A DNA stretch of 64,000 nucleotides from Chitinophaga varians (GTDB taxonomy: Bacteria > Bacteroidota > Bacteroidia > Chitinophagales > Chitinophagaceae). Where the stretch lies: assembly GCF_014529945.1 (NCBI RefSeq), contig NZ_JACVFB010000001.1, positions 1,116,001 through 1,180,000 of the forward strand. Reading direction: 5' to 3'. Below the pieces are notes generated by a model. It was not told the origin of the DNA. It saw only the letters and a list, made by a program, of their open reading frames with translations, and did no database searches. The position numbers were made by a program, and so were the translations under genes. Shown piece by piece: positions 57,890-64,000 of this stretch. How positions within the stretch are numbered: position 1 is the stretch's first letter; every line of letters begins with the position of its first letter.

Positions 57890-59890
57890 TTATGCTTGTT
57901 GTAAAACGTTGACCTCCTTGATTTTAGCTTCCAGGTCCAGTTCCACATGAATAGTGGTGCCGGCGCCCGGCTGGCTTTCCAGTTCCATTTTACCGTTGAG
58001 GTAGCGGGCGCGGTTCTCCATGCTGGAGAGCCCGATACCGATGCGTTGCGGTCTTTCAGGATTAAAACCTTTACCATCGTCTTCCACGGTGATAAAGCAG
58101 GTATGGCCGTTCTGGCTGCATTGCACCAGAATATTTTTAGCCTCGGCATAACGCAGCGCATTAGAGAGTGCTTCCTGTACGATACGGTAGATGGCCAGTT
58201 GAGCGGAAACGGGCATGTCTTTCTGTATATCGAATGCCTCAAAATGAATGGCCGTGTGTGATGTTTGCAGTGAATCGCACAGTTCGTGCAGGGCTGTTTC
58301 CACGCCAAAGCGGGCGAGCGTTTCCGGCATCATATTATGGGCAATGCGGCGCACTTCAGCGACTGCATTGTCTACCTGCGGGATAATTTTTTCTACTTCC
58401 TCGTTGGCGGCCGATACGCCGCTCAGTTTTATTCTGATGCCTGACAGCAGGCCACCCAGGCCATCATGCAGTTCACGGGCTACGCGGCGGCGCTCCCGTT
58501 CAGCGCCTTCCAGCATCGCTTCTGTGGCTACCAGCTGTTGTTGCTGCTGCATTTCCTTTACCTGCTGACGATGGTTGACTTCTTCCTGTGTTGACAGTTT
58601 TTTCTGGTTGCGGTAAAACAACCACGAGAAGCCTGCCAGTATTAAGAGGATGAAGGCCACGGCGCTCAACAGCCAGTTGAACAGCCGTTGGTTTTTAGCT
58701 TTGGCAGCGGCTTCCTTTTTTTCCGATTCCAGTACAGCTATTTTCTTTTCGTGTTCCGCATTGCGGTACTGGATCTCCAGTTCTTCCACCTGTCTGCGTA
58801 CCGCCTGATTGTTGACCGTGTCGTTCTGTTCATTATGGGCTACCATCATATCGTAGGCGCCTTTATAATCTCCCAGGCTGGCCATGGTTTCGGCCATTTC
58901 TTTTTTTAGTGCCAGCTGGTTTTTCTCATGGCCGGTAAATGTCTTGTCTCCCGAGAGCGCTATCAGTATGTCTTTGGCTTCCCGGTACCGTTTCAGGTCT
59001 TTCATGAGGGAGTACTTATGATAGAGGAGCGCGCTGTAGCGATGGCCCTGATTAAGATGTTGTGCTGCGGTCATCCCGGCGTCTATGGCATGCAGGGCTG
59101 CGCCATATTGTTTCATCCCGCCGTAGTACTGGGCGTAGGTCGTAAAGTAAAGGGAGGTATAGGACCGTTCCTCTTTTGACTCAGGCATCGCCGATACGAT
59201 GTCGAGGTTTTGTTTTGCCTTCGGCAGCTCTTTTTTATAGATATAACAGCTGGCCATCCGGAGATAGTTCCAGATGATAAAGTCGTCTTTCAGTCCTTCT
59301 TCTTTGTACTGATCGATGGCTTTCTGTTGATACTGAATCGCTTTGTCGTATTCTCTTTCGTTCATGAAAGCCACGCCCACGGCGGAATAATACTGGGACA
59401 GCAGTCCGCTTTCCTGCGATTGCTCACCATAGGGGATGCAGCGCTCCAGTATGATGCGGAGAAATTCTTTGTCGTGGCCCCTGCGTTGTTCAATAGAGGC
59501 ATAGTTGTACCAGAGGCGGGCCCGCTGTCCGTAGGCGGCGGGGGTATGCAGTTTTTCAAAGATGTGTTCCGCATCCATCAGCCGCTGTTGCCCTTTGTCG
59601 AAATCATCCATGAATACGCTGGCGTTGGCGCGTACGGAGGTGAGCAGGCCTTCGTAGTACGGCTGGCCTTTGGCCAGCGGGGCTACCTTGTCCAGTATGG
59701 CCATGGCTTTGACGGTATCTGTATACACCCAGTAGCTGGATATCTGTACCGCTGCCCGTATCTTTTCACTGTCCGTGCGCGCTTTGGTAAAAACGGCCTC
59801 GAGGCTGTCGAGATACTGTGTATCGGTCGGACTTTGGGCCCTGAGCAGCGTGGTGAAAAGAATACCGCAAAGAAGAAGGGTGGTTCGCAT
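57890..59890 (-). CDS. TPR sensor histidine kinase (HisKA_3 type), no adjacent regulator
   Basis: A 666-residue kinase. Signal peptide MRTTLLLCGILFTTLLRAQ, TPR repeats to about residue 400 (LSQYYSAVGVAFMNEREYDKAIQYQQKA and others), membrane helix (FNWLLSAVAFILLILAGFSWLFY) and the HisKA_3 H-box ERRRVARELHDGLGGLLSGI. ATPase motifs are EALSNALRYAEAKN and VEDDGKGFNPE. It is built like the 47556-49493 kinase, but no response regulator lies beside it. The ATG at 59890 is chosen because the signal peptide begins there; the frame is open 75 bp further. Confidence 0.9.
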   Translation of the reverse strand: MRTTLLLCGILFTTLLRAQSPTDTQYLDSLEAVFTKARTDSEKIRAAVQISSYWVYTDTVKAMAILDKVAPLAKGQPYYEGLLTSVRANASVFMDDFDKGQQRLMDAEHIFEKLHTPAAYGQRARLWYNYASIEQRRGHDKEFLRIILERCIPYGEQSQESGLLSQYYSAVGVAFMNEREYDKAIQYQQKAIDQYKEEGLKDDFIIWNYLRMASCYIYKKELPKAKQNLDIVSAMPESKEERSYTSLYFTTYAQYYGGMKQYGAALHAIDAGMTAAQHLNQGHRYSALLYHKYSLMKDLKRYREAKDILIALSGDKTFTGHEKNQLALKKEMAETMASLGDYKGAYDMMVAHNEQNDTVNNQAVRRQVEELEIQYRNAEHEKKIAVLESEKKEAAAKAKNQRLFNWLLSAVAFILLILAGFSWLFYRNQKKLSTQEEVNHRQQVKEMQQQQQLVATEAMLEGAERERRRVARELHDGLGGLLSGIRIKLSGVSAANEEVEKIIPQVDNAVAEVRRIAHNMMPETLARFGVETALHELCDSLQTSHTAIHFEAFDIQKDMPVSAQLAIYRIVQEALSNALRYAEAKNILVQCSQNGHTCFITVEDDGKGFNPERPQRIGIGLSSMENRARYLNGKMELESQPGAGTTIHVELDLEAKIKEVNVLQQA

Positions 59891-60015
59891 GGGAATGATT
59901 CGTTCAGGGTATAAAAATAGGCAAAAAGCGATTGGTCTGGCCAGTTGAGCGGTTAAAGCAGTCACAAACCGACAGATTTACTATCTTGTACACAAATGAA
60001 CAACCCGAAAAGAAT

Positions 60016-60606
60016 ATGACGATCAGCAAAATTTTGGCAGGACTGGCCCTGGTCCTGCAATTGGCTGCAGCCGGAGAGGCTGCGGCACAAACCACTCCCT
60101 CCGTAATGGACGTGACTACCGGCCTGTTGACCTGGGTCAAACACCTGAATAATGACGTTGATAAATATTATAAACCGGAGAAAGGGCAGGACCTGAGCCT
60201 GCATCTGAAAGGACTGAAAGAGGATTTGCAGGTATATATGAAAACCCGGAAAAAACTCTCTGATAGTTTGTTCCGACATAATATTGCACCGGGGAAAAAA
60301 GACCCGGACCAGCTGGAAGATCTGAAAACCAAAATGAGCGCTGTCATGAACCACATGCGTGATGTGAGCGATCTGGTGAGCAATGATCTGCGTAAGGAAG
60401 GTGATAAGCTGAATGAAGAAATATATGAAGCCCTCTACGGGCAGCAACCCCGATACCTTTCTTTTCTCGAAGCATTTCTGGATGGAGTAGAGGTGACAAA
60501 AAAAGATCTTGCCGTAGATGGCAGCGTTCATACGCAGCGGCTGGAAGAATGCGCTGCGGTGATTGCTTCTCTGCAGGACAAGATCGATAGAAAAACTAAA
60601 AAATAG
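60016..60606 (+). CDS. periplasmic helical hypothetical protein
   Basis: A 196-residue protein with a Sec signal (MTISKILAGLALVLQLAAAGEAAAQ). The mature part is helical and charged (HLNNDVDKYYKPEKGQDLSL, KGLKEDLQVYMKTRKKLSD), probably coiled coil. No domain recognised. The ATG at 60016 is chosen because the signal peptide begins there. It is divergent from the kinase gene; a TATCTTG element near 59979 is close to the -7 consensus. Function unknown. Confidence 0.75.
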   Translation: MTISKILAGLALVLQLAAAGEAAAQTTPSVMDVTTGLLTWVKHLNNDVDKYYKPEKGQDLSLHLKGLKEDLQVYMKTRKKLSDSLFRHNIAPGKKDPDQLEDLKTKMSAVMNHMRDVSDLVSNDLRKEGDKLNEEIYEALYGQQPRYLSFLEAFLDGVEVTKKDLAVDGSVHTQRLEECAAVIASLQDKIDRKTKK

Positions 60607-60710
60607 GACACGGATACAAGCCTGGCAAGCCTGCGGACAGATACAACGTTTTGTTAATATTTGCCGGATGTTTTGCTTATGTTTTGATCCTGTCTTAGAT
60701 TGAGGCAGAA

Positions 60711-61493
60711 ATGAGCACTTTTTACCCGGTTAAATGGTTCATATTATTCCCGTTGTTGTTCTTGCTGCCGTTAGCAGCGAGTGCGCAGTTGCGTGTGAGC
60801 GGAACAATATACGATCGTTCCGGTCGTTTCGGAATGCCGGGCGTTAGTGTGATGAGCACATCCGGCGCCGGCACTGTCACAGATTCGTTGGGGCGTTACA
60901 GTATCCGCCTCTCGCTGGCAGACTCCCTCAGCTTTTCCTATCAGGGCAAAGCCACCATGAAATTTCCTGTTAATGAGATTCATCCCAATCGTCCGTTTGA
61001 TATGAAGCTGCATGTGGACATTACCACATTGCCCACTGTTGTGGTTTCCACGAACCGGGTGAAGGATTATTCTGCTGACTCCGCAGCCTTCCGTGACGAA
61101 TACCGGAAAGTATTCGATTATGCGCCATCGTTACTGGGGGGTACCAGTGGCCCGGGTGGCGTGGGCATCAACCTGGACATGATTTTTAATGCTAAGAAAA
61201 TCAAACGCATGGAGGCTTTCCGGGAGTTGCTGGAGCGTGATGAACAGGAGAAATATGTAGATCATCGTTTTAATAAAGCGCTGGTGAAAAAGATCACCGG
61301 TCTTGAATCACCAGCGCTGGAGGCGTTTATGAAACAGTATCGCCCCACGTATGCGATGTTTGCCTATTTCCGCAATGAGTATGAATATTACCTGTACATC
61401 CGCGACAACGGCCGCCAGTTTGCCCGGGTATGGGCGTTGGAACATCCGGAGGTGAAAGATCCTGCCGGATTGCAGATCATACCGGGGCATTAG
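60711..61493 (+). CDS. secreted protein with carboxypeptidase-regulatory-like domain
   Basis: A 260-residue exported protein. After the signal peptide (ending ASAQ) residues 27-100 form a carboxypeptidase-D regulatory-like beta-sandwich (VSGTIYDRSGRFGMPGVSVMS, TDSLGRYSIRL), the domain usually found at the N-terminus of SusC/TonB receptors. Here it is followed by a helical region of about 150 residues with no barrel (RMEAFRELLERDEQEKYVDHRF, ALEAFMKQYRPTYAMFAYF). Such stand-alone versions are common in Bacteroidota and unexplained. It ends where the darcynin-like gene ends. Confidence 0.82.
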   Translation: MSTFYPVKWFILFPLLFLLPLAASAQLRVSGTIYDRSGRFGMPGVSVMSTSGAGTVTDSLGRYSIRLSLADSLSFSYQGKATMKFPVNEIHPNRPFDMKLHVDITTLPTVVVSTNRVKDYSADSAAFRDEYRKVFDYAPSLLGGTSGPGGVGINLDMIFNAKKIKRMEAFRELLERDEQEKYVDHRFNKALVKKITGLESPALEAFMKQYRPTYAMFAYFRNEYEYYLYIRDNGRQFARVWALEHPEVKDPAGLQIIPGH

Positions 61494-61838
61494 TTACCCT
61501 GCCTTTCGTATATCATCCACATTCATCGATCCCCTGAAATTATTGGGAACACCTATGATAATATCTTTTACATCGAAGTAAGGGGCCGCGAACGTATGAG
61601 ATTCCCGGAGGTATCCTACCAGGTAACCGAAATGCTCCAGGTTACTGGTTTCGATGATCATAAAATCAGAAACTGCTGCGTGCGTGAAGTCACAGTCAAA
61701 CAGCCGGACGCTGCACTGATCAGAAAACTTGTCAAGGATAGGCCTTACTTCTGTCGTTACGAACTGGTCGCGCTCAGACCGGGATTTTGTCAGCCATTGC
61801 GGGGTGGCTTTCGCCAAGAGGATAATTGTGTACTGCAT
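61494..61838 (-). CDS. darcynin-like protein
   Basis: A 114-residue cytoplasmic protein resembling darcynin: it starts YTIILLAKATPQWLTKSRSERDQF, has VRLFDCDFTHAAVSDFMIIET in the middle and YFDVKDIIIGVPNNF near the end. This fits the small alpha-beta fold of that family, which is known mainly from proteobacteria. I assign it by pattern memory. It is followed (in the minus direction) with no gap by the convergent CarboxypepD-like gene. Function unknown. Confidence 0.7.
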   Translation of the reverse strand: MQYTIILLAKATPQWLTKSRSERDQFVTTEVRPILDKFSDQCSVRLFDCDFTHAAVSDFMIIETSNLEHFGYLVGYLRESHTFAAPYFDVKDIIIGVPNNFRGSMNVDDIRKAG

Positions 61839-61904
61839 GATCGTAAAATTGAATCACAAAGCTATTTCCGGCTTTGCTGAAACCTCTTGACATAGGTAAA
61901 GAAA

Positions 61905-62480
61905 TCAGCTGGCCGTTAATTTACGACGGATGCGGCTTAGTTGCGTGGGCGAGATGCCCAGCCAGGATGCGATATGATATTGTGGAATCTGCTGTTCCGC
62001 TTCCGGGTAGGCTTTGCGGAAATTGAGGTAGCGGTGGGTAGCGTCAAACAGCGCCAGTTCTATTTCCCTTTGTTCTTTTTGTACGAAGATGGACTCCGCC
62101 CATTTACGGGAGAAACGTTCCAGGTCGGGGCAGGTGTCGTATAGGCGGGTAAACTGCCGGTAGTCTGCCACCCAGATGCGGGCGTCGGTGAGTGCCTGCT
62201 GGGAAAACAGGGCAGGCCGGCCGCTGATCAGGGAGGCGTAGTCCCCGAAAAAGGAGGGTGCGGAAAACAGGACTTTATTATATTCCTCACCGTTGTCTTT
62301 CCGGTAAAAGCCACGTACGATGCCGCTTTCCAGAAAGGCCATGGTCCGGGCGATTTCACCTTCCCGGATGAAGAAACTGTTTTTGTCCAGCGTGGCGGGT
62401 GAGAACAGGGAGATGACCTGTTGCCAGGTTGTTTCCTTTAACGAATAATGTTGCTCAAAGAAAGAACGGAACATTTCCAT
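61905..62480 (-). CDS. Crp/Fnr-family regulator
   Basis: A 191-residue regulator with a cNMP-binding-like beta-roll (LFSPATLDKNSFFIREGEIARTMAFLESGIVRGFY) and a C-terminal HTH of reduced form (PQYHIASWLGISPTQLSRIRRKL). The residues that bind cAMP in Crp (RxSxxE) are not evident, so it senses something else or nothing. Such short Crp-like proteins are numerous in Bacteroidota. It lies 67 bp upstream of the darcynin-like gene on the same strand and may control it. Confidence 0.9.
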   Translation of the reverse strand: MEMFRSFFEQHYSLKETTWQQVISLFSPATLDKNSFFIREGEIARTMAFLESGIVRGFYRKDNGEEYNKVLFSAPSFFGDYASLISGRPALFSQQALTDARIWVADYRQFTRLYDTCPDLERFSRKWAESIFVQKEQREIELALFDATHRYLNFRKAYPEAEQQIPQYHIASWLGISPTQLSRIRRKLTAS

Positions 62481-62542
62481 AGTATGTTTTCTATAAAAAG
62501 AAGACGAATGAAGCTGGTGTTTATTGTTTTAAATATTTTTTC

Positions 62543-62550
62543 TATCTTTG
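62543..62550 (+). promoter_or_regulatory. Bacteroidota -7 element for the RtcB gene
   Basis: TATCTTTG, exact TAnnTTTG, 82 bp before the ATG. The leader that follows contains the hairpin ACATCT-N11-AGATGT (about 62562-62584). Confidence 0.6.
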
Positions 62551-62632
62551 CCCCACTGCTGACATCTCTGTAAGGGGCAGATGTTCCTACCCAAGCCCCA
62601 CGAACTAATCTTTTTTACCCAAATTAAAGAAC

Positions 62633-63763
62633 ATGCGATCTATTGCATTCTATTGTGATGCACATAGTGTTGAAAGCAACGCTATGGAGCAGTTGCAGCA
62701 GTATTCCCAAAAACCGTTTGTTGACAGCATCTGTGCGTTTACAGACATTCACTATTGCGCCGAAAAAGCCCTCCCTGTGGGCGTGGCTTTTAAAACCACG
62801 GATTATTTTTACCCGTTGATCACCGGTAAGGATATCGGGTGTGGCGTGATGTATCTTAAAATCGATAAACAATACTGGCTGCGGCCATTCGACAAAAACG
62901 CCCACTACCGCGCTTTCGCGCAGGCACATACCCAAATGACCGATGACGGTCTGGGTGGGGGCAACCACTTCCTTTCTATTGAGGAAGATAACGAGGCCGT
63001 ATATATTATTTGCCATACCGGCACGCGCGACAGGGGTATTGCGCTGTATCAGCATTGTATACAGCTGACCCGTGATTTCTCGCAGGAATACGGCCATGAC
63101 GTCGACTATGTGCATCGCGACTTTGTACAACCGGATTTTATCCGGTACTATCAGGACATCCTGCAGTTCGGCTATGAGCGGCGGAAGAATTTCTGCATCA
63201 AGACACTGATCTTTCTGCAGAACGCCAATTATCTGAGCTGCCATAAGGCAGCCATTGACAGGAACTACCTGCAGCACAACTACCGCGACCAGCGCGAGGA
63301 GGGGGTGTTACATGGGACCCCGTATTTACTGGAGGATTCCATTCACAACCATCTGCGTTTTTCCGGAAAAGAGATGATACACCGGAAAGGAAGTACAGAA
63401 CTGCAGCAGGGAAAAACCGCGGTGATTCCGCTGTCTATGTCCAGAGGCAGCCTGCTGGCTAAAGCCGGCTACCTGCCTGGCGCCGCTGACGCGCTCTATT
63501 CCTGCTCCCATGGAGCAGGCAGAAAGCTGTCACGCTTTGAAGCGATGAAATACTGGAAAACCGTGCTGAAGGAAAAGCAGCGCAGGGCCTATAAGGAGCA
63601 GTTCAGTGAACTGCTGGACAGGTCCGGTAATTTTCCTTCCGGATATATTCAGGAGTTTGATTTCGCTTACAAAGACGCGTCTGATGTTTTCAGGCTGCAG
63701 CCTTATCTGCAAAAAGTAACGCAGACCACACCGGTGGTGACGGTTAAATACACCGAAATTTAA
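62633..63763 (+). CDS. RtcB-family RNA ligase-like protein
   Basis: A 376-residue cytoplasmic enzyme of the RtcB family, which joins RNA 2',3'-cyclic phosphate or 3'-phosphate ends to 5'-OH using GTP and Mn2+. Metal motifs: KDIGCGV (Asp and Cys), GGGNHFLSIEED (His), HTGTRDRG (His), RKGSTELQQGKTAVIPLSMSRGS, and the guanylylated His in CSHGAGRKLSR. It is shorter than E. coli RtcB (408), in line with the second, RtcB2-like type found in this phylum. Single gene with a strong promoter and terminator; archease is not seen nearby. Confidence 0.93.
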   Translation: MRSIAFYCDAHSVESNAMEQLQQYSQKPFVDSICAFTDIHYCAEKALPVGVAFKTTDYFYPLITGKDIGCGVMYLKIDKQYWLRPFDKNAHYRAFAQAHTQMTDDGLGGGNHFLSIEEDNEAVYIICHTGTRDRGIALYQHCIQLTRDFSQEYGHDVDYVHRDFVQPDFIRYYQDILQFGYERRKNFCIKTLIFLQNANYLSCHKAAIDRNYLQHNYRDQREEGVLHGTPYLLEDSIHNHLRFSGKEMIHRKGSTELQQGKTAVIPLSMSRGSLLAKAGYLPGAADALYSCSHGAGRKLSRFEAMKYWKTVLKEKQRRAYKEQFSELLDRSGNFPSGYIQEFDFAYKDASDVFRLQPYLQKVTQTTPVVTVKYTEI

Positions 63764-63768
63764 TCATC

Positions 63769-63811
63769 GTAACCCAGCACTTTTGTGCTGGGTTACTTGT
63801 TTAATGTTTTT
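63769..63811 (+). terminator. rho-independent terminator after the RtcB gene
   Basis: GTAACCCAGCAC (63769-63780) pairs perfectly with GTGCTGGGTTAC (63785-63796) around TTTT, followed by TTGTTTAATGTTTTTT. Confidence 0.85.
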
Positions 63812-63812
63812 T

Positions 63813-64000
63813 ATGATGAACGCAGAAGCGTTTCGCTGTTTGGTAGAAGCGCAGGACCAGCGCCCGCTGTCAGAGAAAATCAGGTTGATCGAAAAACTGC
63901 TCTTTCAATTTACCATTGCCGCGCGTGTTATTGGGTCGGACGACCGGTTATCAGACAAGCAGATCGTGATCGCACTCAAATGGCTAAACGAAATGACGCA
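63813..64000 (+). CDS. hypothetical protein (N-terminal part, cut by window edge)
   Basis: From the ATG pair at 63813/63816 the frame is open to the window end (62 codons): MMNAEAFRCLVEAQDQRPLS, then EKIRLIEKLLFQFTIAARVI and QIVIALKWLNEMT. The part seen is helical and charged, with no signal peptide. It follows RtcB on the same strand by 50 bp, behind a terminator. I do not recognise the family. The remainder lies outside the window. Confidence 0.6.
   Translation, partial: MMNAEAFRCLVEAQDQRPLSEKIRLIEKLLFQFTIAARVIGSDDRLSDKQIVIALKWLNEMT

Noticed and set aside
1..64000. tRNA, rRNA, CRISPR, IS or phage genes
   Set aside because: No tRNA-like cloverleaf, regular spaced repeats, transposase or integrase motifs were noticed on either strand.

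Overview
The window looks like a chromosomal stretch from a Bacteroidota bacterium of the Chitinophaga type. Reasons seen in the sequence: many genes lack a Shine-Dalgarno site but carry a TAnnTTTG -7 element close to the start; there is a type IX secretion (T9SS) sorting domain, an OMP_b-brl/TonB-receptor-like protein with a carboxypeptidase-regulatory domain, several TPR-containing sensor kinases, and GC content near 50%. I see no tRNA, rRNA, CRISPR array, insertion sequence, integrase or phage gene. The family assignments rest on motif recognition by eye; no search was run.

Layout. 1-513: 5' part of a Na+/H+ antiporter. 835-8938: an OmpR-type two-component system followed by a TolC-RND-membrane-fusion efflux operon; both carry the same 11-bp-phased repeat upstream, which suggests one regulon. 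9004-13107: two small helical proteins (one an HPt-like protein without its histidine), then a TonB-receptor-like outer-membrane protein with a MarR regulator. 13255-16408: NTF2-like protein, LysR regulator divergent from a thioredoxin protein, TPR protein. 16701-20756: a cytochrome P450 and a class I terpene synthase that converge and overlap at their stops and share a 15-bp promoter element, plus a hybrid histidine kinase. 21113-28828: MarR/SRPBCC pair, PhzF-like enzyme, LytS/LytTR two-component system, DUF1579-like secreted proteins.

28962-36347: an operon for an exported TIM-barrel isomerase and two exported Gfo/Idh/MocA oxidoreductases, followed by a T9SS-sorted polysaccharide-lyase-like protein and an SGNH hydrolase, pointing to processing of sugars outside the cytoplasm. 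36348-41307: small proteins, an RRM RNA-binding protein with a long leader, and a MocR-type regulator divergent from a ferritin-like diiron protein plus biotin synthase bioB. This last group is the most promising candidate for an undescribed functional link. 41790-46925: OmpA protein, a frameshifted gene remnant, a tandem pair of related membrane proteins, a GlxA-type regulator divergent from a VOC protein and DUF4287.

46936-64000: a NarL-type two-component system, a beta-propeller lipoprotein, a MarR-SDR operon with abutting palindromic operators, a TCR/Tet-type MFS exporter, DUF1266 protein, an ECF42-like sigma factor operon with DGPF and SnoaL-like genes, a second TPR kinase without a partner, a darcynin-like protein, a Crp/Fnr regulator, an RtcB-like RNA ligase, and the start of one more gene cut by the window edge.
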